In this document: positions 35,103 through 44,627 of the stretch, one piece after another | Layout of the letters: each line of letters begins with the position of its first letter | Position numbering within the stretch: the first letter of the stretch is position 1 | Source: Stutzerimonas azotifigens DSM 17556 | Lineage (GTDB): Bacteria > Pseudomonadota > Gammaproteobacteria > Pseudomonadales > Pseudomonadaceae | DNA: 64,000 nt | Assembly (NCBI RefSeq): GCF_000425625.1 | Contig: NZ_AUDU01000028.1 | Location: 62,001-126,000 of the forward strand | Reading direction: 5' to 3' | The notes under the pieces: model-generated | The model's database searches: none | Seen by the model: the letters and a program-made list of their open reading frames with translations, nothing else | What the model was told of the DNA's origin: nothing | Program-made: the position numbers and the translations under genes

Positions 35103-35371
35103 CCCGCACCGTGCTTTGCCGCAAGTACAAGGAAGAACTGCCCGGGCTGGACCGTCCGCCGTACCCCGGCCCGAAAGGCGAGGACATCTACAACAACGTG
35201 TCGAAGCAGGCCTGGGACGACTGGCAGAAGCACCAGACCATGCTCATCAACGAGCGCCGGCTGAACATGATGAACGCCGAGGACCGCAAGTTCCTCCAGG
35301 CGGAAATGGACAAGTTCCTCTCCGGCGAAGACTACGCACAGGCCGAAGGCTACGTGCCGCCGAGCCAGTGA
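35099..35371 (+). CDS. yggX: Oxidative damage protection protein YggX
   Basis: A 90-aa Fe(II)-trafficking/oxidative-damage-protection protein. Family features are the single Cys in [57 protein letters not shown] and the PPSQ-type C-terminus. It helps to protect iron-sulfur enzymes, which fits its coupling to mutY, an Fe-S repair enzyme. Start ATG 35099 overlaps the mutY stop (ATGA). Confidence 0.97.
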   Translation: MTRTVLCRKYKEELPGLDRPPYPGPKGEDIYNNVSKQAWDDWQKHQTMLINERRLNMMNAEDRKFLQAEMDKFLSGEDYAQAEGYVPPSQ

Positions 35372-35416
35372 CGACGCTAAACGCCCGTCCTGGCTAAATA
35401 TTTTTCCGGGCTCCGC

Positions 35417-35445
35417 TTGACAGTCGAAAGCCAAATCCGTTTAAT
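35417..35445 (+). promoter_or_regulatory. Sigma-70 promoter of tRNA-Phe
   Basis: TTGACA (35417-35422), a 17-base spacer, and TTTAAT (35440-35445). The predicted start falls just before the tRNA at 35457; the bases between are GC-rich (ggcgcccc), as in stringently controlled tRNA promoters. Confidence 0.8.
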
Positions 35446-35456
35446 GGCGCCCCGTT

Positions 35457-35532
35457 GCCCAGGTAGCTCAGTTGGTAGAGCAGGGGATTGAAAATCCCCG
35501 TGTCGGCGGTTCGATTCCGTCCCTGGGCACCA
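35457..35532 (+). tRNA. tRNA-Phe (anticodon GAA)
   Basis: A 76-nt cloverleaf with CCA encoded. Acceptor arms GCCCAGG/CCTGGGC, D arm GCTC-AGTTGGTA-GAGC, anticodon arm GGGGA-TTGAAAA-TCCCC with GAA at 35490-35492, variable GTGTC and T arm GGCGG-TTCGATT-CCGTC. Its position after yggX matches other pseudomonads. Confidence 0.98.
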
Positions 35533-35539
35533 CCACATA

Positions 35540-35580
35540 GAAGCCCCTGATTCCGCAAGGACTCAGGGGCTTCGTCGTTT
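35540..35580 (+). terminator. Rho-independent terminator after tRNA-Phe
   Basis: GAAGCCCCTGA ... TCAGGGGCTTC (arms 35540-35550 and 35563-35573) followed by gtcgttt. An 11-bp perfect stem 8 bases after the tRNA end. Confidence 0.85.
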
Positions 35581-35607
35581 CAGGGCCAGCGCCGGAGCTT
35601 TAGGGCT

Positions 35608-37116
35608 TCAGACATACTCGACGGAACCGGCCGGGGTCACGCTGACGCGATTACGACCGCTGTGCTTGGCCGCGTACAGGGCTTCGTCGGCCCTGCCGAG
35701 CAGATGCTCCGGGTCGTCGCCTGCCGGCAAGGCGGTCGCCACGCCGACGCTGGTGATGATCCGCAGGTCGCCCTTGGCCGTGGCGATGGTCGCCTCGGCG
35801 ACGGCCAGGCGGAGCTTCTCGGCCACCCGCACGGCGCCGTCCGCGTCGGTGTGCGGCAGCAGTGCGGCGAACTCCTCGCCGCCAAGGCGCCCGAGCACGT
35901 CGTGGGCGCGCAGGGCGCCTCGGCAGATCGCTACGAATTCCTTCAGCACGACGTCGCCGACCGGGTGCCCGTAGGTGTCGTTCACCCGCTTGAAGTGGTC
36001 GATGTCCAGCATCAGGAATGCGAGCGGCTGCCGGTGGCGATGCGCGCGCATCAGTTCCGCGTCCAGCACCTCGAGGAAGGCGCGCCGGCTTTGCGCGCCG
36101 GTCAGCAGGTCGATACTGACCAACTGGCGCAGCTTTTCATGCGCCGCCTTCAACGCGGCGGTGTTGTCGAGATGCCGCCTGGCGGCATAGAAGCCCAGCA
36201 GGGCGACCGCGAGGAGCAGGGCCGAGACCACCCCCGCCGAGAGCACCAGCAGCTGCTCCCGGTCCTTGAACGCGGCCAGGTAGTCGGCGGGCGCCAGTTG
36301 CACCAGGACCACCAGCCCCAGGTCGTTCAGACGACGGTAGGCCACGAGGCTCTGCTGATCGTTGAGTACGTTCATCCCGGTGTAGAAGCCCTGGTCGGGT
36401 CGGGCCCTGTCGAAATAGGGCCGGTCCGCAGGCAGCAACGTGGTCTCTTTGCGAGGAAGCGGATTGCCCGACGCGATGGCGCGCGGCGCGCGGTCCAGGC
36501 CGACCAGGGCGATCAGCCCCGCATCGCCGACGTTGATCTGCTTGTAGAAATCGGTGAAGTAGCTGACCGGTACCGACAGGCTGAAGACGCCGGCGAACCG
36601 GCCCTGGTCGAAGACCGGCCGGGTCACCTGGATCGCCCAGATGCCGGACACCCGCCCCAGGACCGGCTTGCTGATGTACAGCCGGTCCTGGCCGGGGTTG
36701 TCGCGGTGAATGCGGAAATGCTCGCGGTCGCTCAGGTCGACCGGTTCCTCGACCGGCCCGTGGTCGGTGTAGACCAGCCGCCCACGGGCATCGATCATCC
36801 CGAACAGGGCGACCAGATCGCCGTACACCGAGAACTTGCGCTTGGCGAAGTCTTCGAAGCCCCTCGGGTTGTTGTGCGCCGCATCGTCGCGCAGGTCGAG
36901 GATCAAGGTATCGGCATACTGGATGACGCTGCGAACGTGCCCGGAGAAGGCGGTGGCGAGGTTCATCGCGTCGTTGCGCGCCGCCTGCTCCACCAGCGCG
37001 TGTTCGTGCCGGATCCAGAGCAGCAGCAACAGCCACATCGGCATCAGAATGGCCACCAGCGCGACGACGGAAAGGACACCGGCTTTCGCCTTGGTGGAAC
37101 CATAACGCTGCGTCAA
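35608..37116 (-). CDS. Diguanylate cyclase with dCache-type periplasmic sensor
   Basis: About 502 aa. A membrane helix near the N-terminus (LSVVALVAILMPMWLLLLLWI), a periplasmic PAS-like/dCache region (about residues 40-285; HFRIHRDNPGQDRLYISKPV, QGFYTGMNVLNDQQSLVAYR), a second helix (VVSALLLAVALLGFYAAR) and a C-terminal GGDEF domain. The active site is GGEEF, and RxxD five residues before it (RAHD) is the product-inhibition site, so it should be an active c-di-GMP synthase under feedback. Start is uncertain: I use TTG 37116, which follows GGAGGG at good spacing; ATG 37203 is in frame but begins an odd FFFAG stretch encoded by a run of nine T. Divergent from the GntR gene. Confidence 0.85.
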   Translation of the reverse strand: MTQRYGSTKAKAGVLSVVALVAILMPMWLLLLLWIRHEHALVEQAARNDAMNLATAFSGHVRSVIQYADTLILDLRDDAAHNNPRGFEDFAKRKFSVYGDLVALFGMIDARGRLVYTDHGPVEEPVDLSDREHFRIHRDNPGQDRLYISKPVLGRVSGIWAIQVTRPVFDQGRFAGVFSLSVPVSYFTDFYKQINVGDAGLIALVGLDRAPRAIASGNPLPRKETTLLPADRPYFDRARPDQGFYTGMNVLNDQQSLVAYRRLNDLGLVVLVQLAPADYLAAFKDREQLLVLSAGVVSALLLAVALLGFYAARRHLDNTAALKAAHEKLRQLVSIDLLTGAQSRRAFLEVLDAELMRAHRHRQPLAFLMLDIDHFKRVNDTYGHPVGDVVLKEFVAICRGALRAHDVLGRLGGEEFAALLPHTDADGAVRVAEKLRLAVAEATIATAKGDLRIITSVGVATALPAGDDPEHLLGRADEALYAAKHSGRNRVSVTPAGSVEYV

Positions 37117-37307
37117 ACCCAAACCCTCCAGATTCCGTACGCCCTCGCCTGCCGCCCCTGCGCGCGCCTCGCGCCTACCCGGGCTTCCAGCAAAAAAAAA
37201 CATCAAAATGATATCACCGCCGTTCGATATCCCGAGCTGAACGGCTCCCCCATGCGACCGGACGCCAACCTGCGCGTTGCAGCGGGCCCGATCGCTGGCA
37301 TGCATCG

Positions 37308-37320
37308 CTCGCATGCAAGA
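37308..37320 (+). promoter_or_regulatory. Possible GntR autoregulatory half-site (TCGCATGCAAG)
   Basis: The bases ctcGCATGCAAGac about 50 bases before the GntR start resemble the core TTGCATGCAA of the strong palindrome at 38102-38117. A second GCATGCA sits at 37298-37304. These could be autoregulatory sites. Confidence 0.4.
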
Positions 37321-37370
37321 CTCGCGAGCAGCGCGTACCATGAGGCGATCATCCCACCGGACGATCCGGC

Positions 37371-38084
37371 ATGCCGCAGACCCTTCCCGCCGAGCCGAAC
37401 CCGGATTGCGCCGTCAAGGATTCGCTCACCGATACCGCCTACCAGAAGATCAAGGCCGCCATCCTGCATTGCGAACTGCCACCGGGCTCGCGCTTTTCTG
37501 AACAGCAGATCGCCTCCTTGTTGCAGGTCAGCCGCACACCGGTGCACCAAGCGGTGGTCAAGCTCGAGCAGGAGGGCTGGTTGCGCTTCCTGCCGCGCAA
37601 GGGGGTACAGATCTCCAGCGTCACCGCCGACGAGATGCGGCACGTCTACGAGGTGCTGATGAGTCTCGAGGCCCTCGGTGTGATGCGCCTGGCCTCGCGC
37701 GAGGCACATGCCGCGGACGGCATCGACCAGGCGCTGGACCAGGCGCGCCGGGAGGGCGAGCGCGCCCTGGAGCGCGACGACCTGGATGCCTGGGCCGAGG
37801 CGGACGACCGCTTCCACACCCTGTTCGTCGACAGCAGCGGCAATCCGCATCTCTCCCGCCTGGCGCGCAACGTCCGCGAACAGGCCCACCGGGCGCGCCT
37901 GCTCACCCTGCGCCTGCGTCCCACGCCGGTGGCGTCGAACGTCGATCACAAGGCGATCCTCGATGCCATCCTGGCGCGCGATCCGCTGGCCGCGCGGGAA
38001 GCGCTGGAAGCCCACAGGACCCGGGGAATGGCCACCCTGCTGCCGCTGCTGGAGCAGCTCGCCAGCAACCGCATACTGAAGTAG
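37371..38084 (+). CDS. GntR family regulator, FCD (FadR) subfamily
   Basis: A 237-aa transcription factor with an N-terminal winged helix (AYQKIKAAILHCELPPGSRFSEQQIASLLQVSRTPVHQAVVKLEQEGWL) and a C-terminal FCD ligand-binding domain with the metal-site pattern (EADDRFHTLF, DHKAILDAILARDPLAAREALEAH). FCD regulators usually sense organic acids. It lies directly before, and in the same direction as, the tartrate-dehydrogenase-like operon, with a palindrome between them, so it most likely controls that operon. Start ATG 37371 lacks a strong Shine-Dalgarno. Confidence 0.92.
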   Translation: MPQTLPAEPNPDCAVKDSLTDTAYQKIKAAILHCELPPGSRFSEQQIASLLQVSRTPVHQAVVKLEQEGWLRFLPRKGVQISSVTADEMRHVYEVLMSLEALGVMRLASREAHAADGIDQALDQARREGERALERDDLDAWAEADDRFHTLFVDSSGNPHLSRLARNVREQAHRARLLTLRLRPTPVASNVDHKAILDAILARDPLAAREALEAHRTRGMATLLPLLEQLASNRILK

Positions 38085-38091
38085 CGTGTTT

Positions 38092-38117
38092 TTGCATGCG
38101 TCACTTGCATGCAAGTG
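38092..38117 (+). promoter_or_regulatory. Operator for the GntR regulator: 16-bp perfect palindrome plus a second box
   Basis: CACTTGCATGCAAGTG (38102-38117) is a perfect palindrome; TTTTGCATGCGT (about 38091-38101) is a second, imperfect copy of its core immediately upstream. Both lie between the GntR gene and the operon starting at 38170. TATAGAAATAACTCC follows, which may carry the -10 region, so binding here would block transcription. Confidence 0.65.
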
Positions 38118-38169
38118 AATCGCCGACTATAGAAATAACTCCAATAACAACAATGTCAGGAGTTTCCCT

Positions 38170-39255
38170 ATGTCGCGTGCGTACCGAATCGCGATCATGC
38201 CCGGCGACGGCATCGGCCCGGAGGTGGTCGAGGCCGCCCTCTCGGTGCTCGACCGGGCCATCGCGCCGCAGGCCGTCGAGATGCAGTACAGCCATCACGA
38301 GGCGGGCGCCCACTACTACCGCCGCACCGGTCTGTCCATCTCGCCACAGACCATGGACGAGATCGGCCAGGCCGATGCGGTGCTGCTCGGCGCCATGGGC
38401 CTGCCGGACATTCGCAAGCCGGACGGCACCGAGATCGCCCCGCAGATCGACATCCGCGAGCACTACGGGCTGTTCGCCAGCCTGCGCCCCTGCAGGCTGA
38501 TGGCCGGCGTGCCGACCCGCCTGAAGGCCGACAAGGTGGACCTGCTGGTCATCCGCGAGACCACCGAGGGCCTGTTCGCCGGCCGCCACGACAGGCTCGA
38601 GCCCAGCGACGAGAGCGTCAGCGACCGCCTGACCATCACCCGCAGGACCAGCGAGAAGCTTTTCGAGCTGGCCTTCGCCCAGGCCCGCACCCGCCGTGAG
38701 CGCCAGGGCACGCCGGGCCACGTGACGCTGCTGGACAAGGCCAATGTGCTGCGCAGCAACGCCTTCCTGCGCAAGGTGTTCGACGAAGTGGCCGAGCGCC
38801 ATCCGGATATCGGCACCAGCCGTATCTACATCGATGCCGGCTCGATGATGTTCGTGACCAACCCCGAGCGCTACGACGTGGTGGTCACCGAAAATGTGTT
38901 CGGCGACATCACCTCCGAGATCGGCGCCGGCATCGTCGGCGGGCTGGGCGTAGCCCCTTCGGCCGACGTCAGCGAGCGCCACGGGGTGTTCCAGCCCAGC
39001 CACGGCACCGCGCCGGACATCGCCGGCCAGGGGCTGGCCAATCCGGTGGCGATGATCCTGTCGGCGGCGATGATGCTGGACTGGCTGTCCGAGCGGCACC
39101 AAGACCCCGGCTGCGCCAGGGCGGCGGCGGACATCCGCCAGGCCACCGAGCAGGCGCTGAAGGCCGGCGTGCTGACCCGCGACCTCGGCGGCCAGGCGAC
39201 CACCACGGACGTCACCCGCGCGGTGCTCGAGCAACTGGAGGCAGCGCATGGCTAA
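38170..39255 (+). CDS. Isocitrate/isopropylmalate dehydrogenase family protein (tartrate/D-malate dehydrogenase-like)
   Basis: A 361-aa NAD-dependent beta-decarboxylating dehydrogenase. Seen are IAIMPGDGIGPEVVEA, the substrate loop HYGLFASLRPCRL, VIRETTEGLFAGR, KANVLRSNAFLRKVF with the catalytic Lys, the Mg2+ Asp residues in ENVFGDITSEIGAGIVGGLG, and HGTAPDIAGQGLANP. The family acts on malate-type (2R)-hydroxy diacids; tartrate, D-malate or an isopropylmalate analogue are candidates. Host leucine synthesis is unlikely given the catabolic context. Start ATG 38170 follows AGGAG. The stop overlaps the next gene by 8 bases. Confidence 0.88.
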   Translation: MSRAYRIAIMPGDGIGPEVVEAALSVLDRAIAPQAVEMQYSHHEAGAHYYRRTGLSISPQTMDEIGQADAVLLGAMGLPDIRKPDGTEIAPQIDIREHYGLFASLRPCRLMAGVPTRLKADKVDLLVIRETTEGLFAGRHDRLEPSDESVSDRLTITRRTSEKLFELAFAQARTRRERQGTPGHVTLLDKANVLRSNAFLRKVFDEVAERHPDIGTSRIYIDAGSMMFVTNPERYDVVVTENVFGDITSEIGAGIVGGLGVAPSADVSERHGVFQPSHGTAPDIAGQGLANPVAMILSAAMMLDWLSERHQDPGCARAAADIRQATEQALKAGVLTRDLGGQATTTDVTRAVLEQLEAAHG

Positions 39256-40177
39256 GGTAGCGATCGTCGGATGCGGGGCCATGGGTTCCGTCTACGCCGG
39301 GCTGATGACCGACGCCGGCCACGAAGTGCATTGCGTGACGCTGTGGGAAGACCATGTGGCGGCCATTCGCGAAAAGGGCCTGCGGGTCGAGGGCGTCAGC
39401 GGCGACCGCACGGTGCGCCTGGCCAGCGCCTCGACCCGCACCGAAGGCATCGGCGTCTGCGACCTGGTGATCATCGCCACCAAGGCCTTCGACGTCGAAG
39501 CGGCGGCCGAGGCCTGCCTGCCGCTGCTCGGCCCGGACACCGTGGTGCAGACGCTGCAGAACGGCCTGGGTTCGGCGGACCGGGTGGCGCCCATCGTCGG
39601 CCCCGACCGGCTGGCCATCGGCGTGGTCGGCGGCTTCGGCGCCTCGCGGCGGGCGCCAGGCCACGTGCATCACAACGGCATGGAGATCACCTGGTTCGGC
39701 GCCTACGCCGGGCTGCCTCGCGAGAAGCTCGAAGCGTCCACGCGCATCTGGGAGTCGGCCGGCTTCCGCGTGCGGCATTTCGATGATACGCGGCAGATGG
39801 TCTGGCAGAAGCTGATCATGAACGTGACCTTCTCCGGCAGCACCTGCCTGACCGGACTGACCATCGGCCAGGTCATGGCCGACCCGCATGCCTGGCGCGT
39901 GGCCAGCGGCTGCGCGAAGGAAGCCGTCGCGGTGGCGCAGGCGCTGGGCGTCAACCTGGCGCTCGACGACCCGCTCGGGCACATCCGCGAGCTGGGCGGC
40001 AAGATTCCCCATGCGCGGCCGTCCATGCTGCTCGACCACCTTGCCGGCCTGCGCGGAGAGGTGGATGTGATCAACGGCTCGATCCCGCGCCTGGGCGCCG
40101 AACTGGGCGTCCCTACGCCGGTCAACGACACCGTGCTCGCACTGATCAAGGCCCGCGAATCGACTTTCAGCAAGTGA
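39248..40177 (+). CDS. 2-dehydropantoate 2-reductase family protein (PanE/ApbA-like)
   Basis: A 309-aa NADP-dependent reductase family member. N-terminal Rossmann motif VAIVGCGAMGSVYAGLM, VIIATKAFDVE, QNGLGSAD, and the C-terminal helical domain with KLIMNVTFSG (catalytic Lys) and RPSMLLDHLAGLRGEVDVINGSI. It overlaps the dehydrogenase gene and precedes a TRAP binding protein, so a catabolic role on a 2-keto or hydroxy acid is more likely than coenzyme A synthesis. A dedicated panE is usually elsewhere; true specificity cannot be read from the sequence. Confidence 0.88.
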   Translation: MAKVAIVGCGAMGSVYAGLMTDAGHEVHCVTLWEDHVAAIREKGLRVEGVSGDRTVRLASASTRTEGIGVCDLVIIATKAFDVEAAAEACLPLLGPDTVVQTLQNGLGSADRVAPIVGPDRLAIGVVGGFGASRRAPGHVHHNGMEITWFGAYAGLPREKLEASTRIWESAGFRVRHFDDTRQMVWQKLIMNVTFSGSTCLTGLTIGQVMADPHAWRVASGCAKEAVAVAQALGVNLALDDPLGHIRELGGKIPHARPSMLLDHLAGLRGEVDVINGSIPRLGAELGVPTPVNDTVLALIKARESTFSK

Positions 40178-40295
40178 TACGGGCCCGGCTCCTGCTTCCA
40201 GGGGTCGGCCATCCACCCACCACCATGAGGAGCCCTGCCGACAGCACCGTCTTGCGTACGTACCGTTTCCATCACTGATCCAACAATAACAATGA

Positions 40296-41303
<1,008 letters not shown>

Positions 41304-41311
41304 GCGCTGCC

Positions 41312-41340
41312 GGCCCGGGCCTCGGCGCCCGGGCCGTTCG
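41312..41340 (+). terminator. Hairpin after the TRAP binding-protein gene
   Basis: GGCCCGGGC-ctcggc-GCCCGGGCC, a perfect 9-bp GC stem nine bases after the stop, followed by gttcgttcg. Likely end of the GntR-controlled operon. Confidence 0.7.
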
Positions 41341-41574
41341 TTCGAGTCCCGCCGGGCCAGCGAATGGCGTGGGCCTGGCACCCGTATACGTTGGCCGAGG
41401 TTCGGTGGTCTCCCCCTCTGGGTACCGGCCTGCGCCGGTACGACAGGTGGGAGTGAGACTGGGGGTTCGTGCCTTGGTCCGGCCCGGTCATGGCTGCGCC
41501 CCAACGCCCCGTTTCAGCACGGACGAGCACCGAAACGCCTGTTCCCGTCGCCCGATGCAGGCCGGGGCCCAGGT

Positions 41575-41777
41575 CAATGCTGTTCACTTAAGTGATGGAC
41601 CCTTGGCCTCGGGCAGGCCTACGGCCTGCATCGCCGCGAGGGCGCGCCTCCCACGGGGATGTGATGGATGCCGCGAGCCCGTAGGAACCGGCGCAGCCTC
41701 CCGCAGGGCTCGGCGGGCAGCTCCGCTTTTGTGGGAGGCCCGACCTCGGGGCGAGCTTGCCTAAGTGAACGGCATTA
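41575..41777 (-). mobile_element. MITE-like element, copy B (IS4-type ends)
   Basis: A 203-bp element, inverted relative to copy A at 20495-20647: read on the minus strand it begins TAATGCCGTTCACTTAGG and ends AAGTGAACAGCATTG. It is flanked by perfect 11-bp direct repeats GGGGCCCAGGT at 41564-41574 and 41778-41788. It differs from copy A by about 50 extra bases in the middle. No transposase is encoded. Perfect flanking repeats suggest recent insertion. Confidence 0.8.
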
Positions 41778-42118
41778 GGGGCCCAGGTGGCTTGCAGGGG
41801 GATGGCGCTGGCAGTGAGGGGAAGGCTGCCGCGGCGCTGGCGCAGTTCCGGCCATCGCCGCTCCCAGCGTGCGCGATTCGAGCCGATCGTCGGCGAACAC
41901 GCGGCTGAACTTTGACCGCGCGCCAGGGCCCTAACCATCGTTCGCATGACCATTTTTTCTGCGCCAGACCAGTTGTCCAACGCGCTCTTCGCCAGGGATC
42001 CAGGCGCGAGGCACGCCCGAGCACCAACCGGTACAGTCGCCATTAGACTGCCATCAGTGTTAGGCTGTGCCGTTCGCCACAGGCGCCCCCCTCGAATCGC
42101 AAGAAACAGGAGAGCTGC

Positions 42119-44089
42119 ATGCAGGCCGGACAGCCATCCCCGCCGACCCTCAATCCGCCCGTTTTCTACGGGTCCGCCATCATCATCCTCGCCCTGGTGC
42201 TCTACAGCGCGCTGCTGCCGGACCAGGCCCAGGCCCTGTTCAGTGACCTGCAGACCTGGATCATCGCCAACGTCAGCTGGTTCTACATTCTGGCCGTCGC
42301 GATCATCCTGCTGACCGTGGTGCTGCTTGCCCTGACCCGCTACGGCGACATCAAGCTCGGCCCCGATCACAGCGAGCCGGACTACAACAACACCACCTGG
42401 TTCGCCATGCTGTTTTCCGCCGGCATGGGCATCGGCCTGATGTTCTTCGGCGTCGCCGAGCCGGTGATGCATTTTCTCGACCCGCCCACCGGCACCGGCG
42501 GTACCGTCGCGGCCGCCCGCGAGGCGATGAACGTCACCTTCTTCCATTGGGGCCTGCACGCCTGGGCGATCTACGCCATCGTCGCGCTGGTGCTGGCCTA
42601 TTTCAGCTATCGCCAGGGCCTGCCGCTGACGCTGCGCTCGGCGCTCTACCCACTGATCGGCGAACGCATCCATGGCCCGATCGGCCACGCGGTGGACATG
42701 TTCGCCGTCATCAGCACGGTGCTCGGCGTCGCCACCTCGCTCGGCTTCGGCGTCACCCAGATCAACACCGGCCTGAACCATCTCTACGGCGTGCCGATCT
42801 CGGCGCCGGTGCAGATCGCCCTGATCATCGGCACCACCGCGCTGGCGACCCTGTCGGTGGTGACCGGGCTGGACAAGGGCGTGCGCCGCCTGTCCGAGCT
42901 CAACCTGTCGCTCGGCCTGCTGCTGATGGCACTGGTGCTGATCGTCGGGCCGACGGTGTTCATCCTGCAGACCTTCGTGCAGAACACCGGCAACTACCTG
43001 TCGGACCTGGTGAACAAGACCTTCAACCTCTACGCCTACGAGCCGAACGACTGGATCGGCGGCTGGACCCTGTTCTACTGGGGCTGGTGGCTGGCCTGGT
43101 CGCCCTTCGTCGGCCTGTTCATCGCGCGCATCTCGCGCGGGCGCACCATCCGCGAATTCGTCACCGGCGTGCTGCTGGTACCGGCCGGCTTCACGCTGCT
43201 GTGGATGACCGTGTTCGGCGACGCGGCGATCCACATGATCATGATCGAGCAGATCACCGACCTCGGCGCCGCCGTCTCCCAGGACAGCTCGCTGGCGCTG
43301 TTCGCCTTCCTCGAGCACTTCCCCTTCGCCTCGGCGCTGTCGGTGGTGGCGATCCTGATGGTGGTGGTGTTCTTCGTCACCTCGGCCGACTCCGGCGCGC
43401 TGGTGGTCGACCTGCTGGCTTCCGGCGGGCGCGAGCCGACCCCGGTGTGGCAGCGGGTGTTCTGGGCGTCGTCGATGGGCGTCGTGGCCATCGCGCTGCT
43501 GCTGGCCGACGGCCTGACCGCCTTGCAGACCGCGACCATCGCCAGCGCCCTGCCCTTCACCCTCGTCCTGCTGCTGTCGATGTGGGGGCTGATCAAGGCG
43601 CTGCGGCTGGATGCCACCAAGCGCGACCTGCGCTACCTGGCGCCGAACATCTCCCCCAGCGCACCGAGCGCGACCGGCGGCTGGCAGCGCCGGCTGCACA
43701 ACCTGGTGCGATTCCCGCAGCGCCCGGAAGTGGCGCGCTTCCTCGACGAGGTGGCGCAACCGGCCTGCGAGGCGGTGCAGAAGGAACTGAACGAGGAAGG
43801 CTTCGAGACCCAGGTGACGCGCGGCGAGGACGGCCGCGTACGGCTGGAGATCACCCACGAGGGCGAGGTCGACTTCGTCTACGAGGTGCGCCCACGCCCC
43901 TACGACCGGCCGAGCTACGCACCCGACGGCACCGAGCAGCAGCCGGACGAGCAGTACTACCGCGCCGAGGTGTACCTGAAGGAAGGCGGCCAGAACTACG
44001 ACCTGATGGGCTGGCGCCGCGACGAGGTGATCGGCGACATCCTCGACCAGTACGAGAAGCACCTGCACTTCCTGCACCTGGTGCGCTGA
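42119..44089 (+). CDS. BCCT family transporter, first copy (choline/betaine, BetT-like)
   Basis: A 656-aa inner-membrane transporter with 12 membrane helices. It has the glycine stretch FSAGMGIGLMFFGVAEP, the Trp box WGWWLAW (Trp321, 323, 324, 327), VGLFIARISRGRTIREF and FFVTSADSGALVVD. A long cytoplasmic C-terminal tail (about residues 505-656) ends YEKHLHFLHLVR, typical of osmoregulated BetT. Substrates of the family are choline, glycine betaine or carnitine; the canonical aromatic box fits a trimethylammonium ligand. Start ATG 42119 follows AGGAGAG. It is followed by a 50-aa acidic ORF. Confidence 0.93.
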   Translation: MQAGQPSPPTLNPPVFYGSAIIILALVLYSALLPDQAQALFSDLQTWIIANVSWFYILAVAIILLTVVLLALTRYGDIKLGPDHSEPDYNNTTWFAMLFSAGMGIGLMFFGVAEPVMHFLDPPTGTGGTVAAAREAMNVTFFHWGLHAWAIYAIVALVLAYFSYRQGLPLTLRSALYPLIGERIHGPIGHAVDMFAVISTVLGVATSLGFGVTQINTGLNHLYGVPISAPVQIALIIGTTALATLSVVTGLDKGVRRLSELNLSLGLLLMALVLIVGPTVFILQTFVQNTGNYLSDLVNKTFNLYAYEPNDWIGGWTLFYWGWWLAWSPFVGLFIARISRGRTIREFVTGVLLVPAGFTLLWMTVFGDAAIHMIMIEQITDLGAAVSQDSSLALFAFLEHFPFASALSVVAILMVVVFFVTSADSGALVVDLLASGGREPTPVWQRVFWASSMGVVAIALLLADGLTALQTATIASALPFTLVLLLSMWGLIKALRLDATKRDLRYLAPNISPSAPSATGGWQRRLHNLVRFPQRPEVARFLDEVAQPACEAVQKELNEEGFETQVTRGEDGRVRLEITHEGEVDFVYEVRPRPYDRPSYAPDGTEQQPDEQYYRAEVYLKEGGQNYDLMGWRRDEVIGDILDQYEKHLHFLHLVR

Positions 44090-44186
44090 GCCAGCCGACC
44101 ACCCGACGGCCGGCCGCATGCCGGTCGAACGGGTGGTGCCGGGCTCGCTCGAACGCTGACAAGCCCCACGTTTGAGGAGGTGCCGG

Positions 44187-44339
44187 ATGAAACAGCCGAC
44201 CGAGGGCGAGCGCGTGACGCCGATCAACACGCCCGAGGACATCGAGGACGCCACCACGCCGGACCTCGAGGACGATGCGTACACCGGTCCGGAAACGCTC
44301 CCGGAAGACCCGGCGGTCAACAGCGACGATCAGCGCTGA
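44187..44339 (+). CDS. Small acidic protein, 50 aa
   Basis: Not recognised. ATG 44187 has a strong GAGGAGG 6-12 bases upstream, so it is probably translated. The product is rich in Asp, Glu, Pro and Thr (INTPEDIEDATTPDLEDDAY, then PETLPEDPAV), very acidic, with no hydrophobic segment and likely disordered. It follows the BCCT gene by 97 bases. A second small acidic ORF (46128-46256) sits before the second BCCT gene. Confidence 0.6.
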   Translation: MKQPTEGERVTPINTPEDIEDATTPDLEDDAYTGPETLPEDPAVNSDDQR

Positions 44340-44362
44340 GAACCCACCGACCGTGCAGCCGT

Positions 44363-44600
44363 AGGGTGGGCCGGGCGGCGTTCCGCTTCAACCCACCAGA
44401 GGCCGAACGCCCCGTGCCCGGTGGGCTGGAGCGCAGCGCCGCTCCGGCGTTGGATCCATTCGCGACCAAGGTCGCTCCTACAACCGGGATGGGCTGAATG
44501 CCGCAAGCCCGTCGGGAACGGGCGCGGCCTCCCACGGCTTCGCGCGACCGAAAGCATTTGTGGGAGCCCGCCCCCGGGGCGATCGCTTTGCCGGACAGTC
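44363..44600 (+). repeat. Repeat-rich gap with REP units
   Basis: Between the small acidic ORF and the GntP gene. It contains a classical REP read on the minus strand (44459-44482, TTCGCGACC-aa-GGTCGCTCC), a GGCGGCGTTCCGCTTCAACC block resembling 27428-27450, and a TGTGGGAGCCC / GGGGCGATCGCT piece like the repeat at 4901-5300. No gene. Confidence 0.6.
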
Positions 44601-44627
44601 GCCACCCCGGGCGCCTGTCCGAACGAC

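Larger units (their letters stand above)
41304..42118 (+). other. Repeat-rich gap between the TRAP gene and the first BCCT gene
   Basis: No gene is supported in these 815 bases. They hold the operon-end hairpin, the palindrome at 41419-41444 (matching 8639-8668), the mobile element at 41575-41777, and the upstream region of the BCCT gene. The region 41790-42110 shows no recognisable coding sequence or repeat. Confidence 0.6.

Noticed and set aside
44065-44180. Terminator directly after the first BCCT gene
   Set aside because: No convincing stem with a T-run was found before the small acidic ORF.
41588-44320. A 910-aa open frame antisense to the first BCCT gene
   Set aside because: Low-complexity His/Gln/Asp-rich translation opposite a well-defined membrane transporter; it also runs through the MITE.
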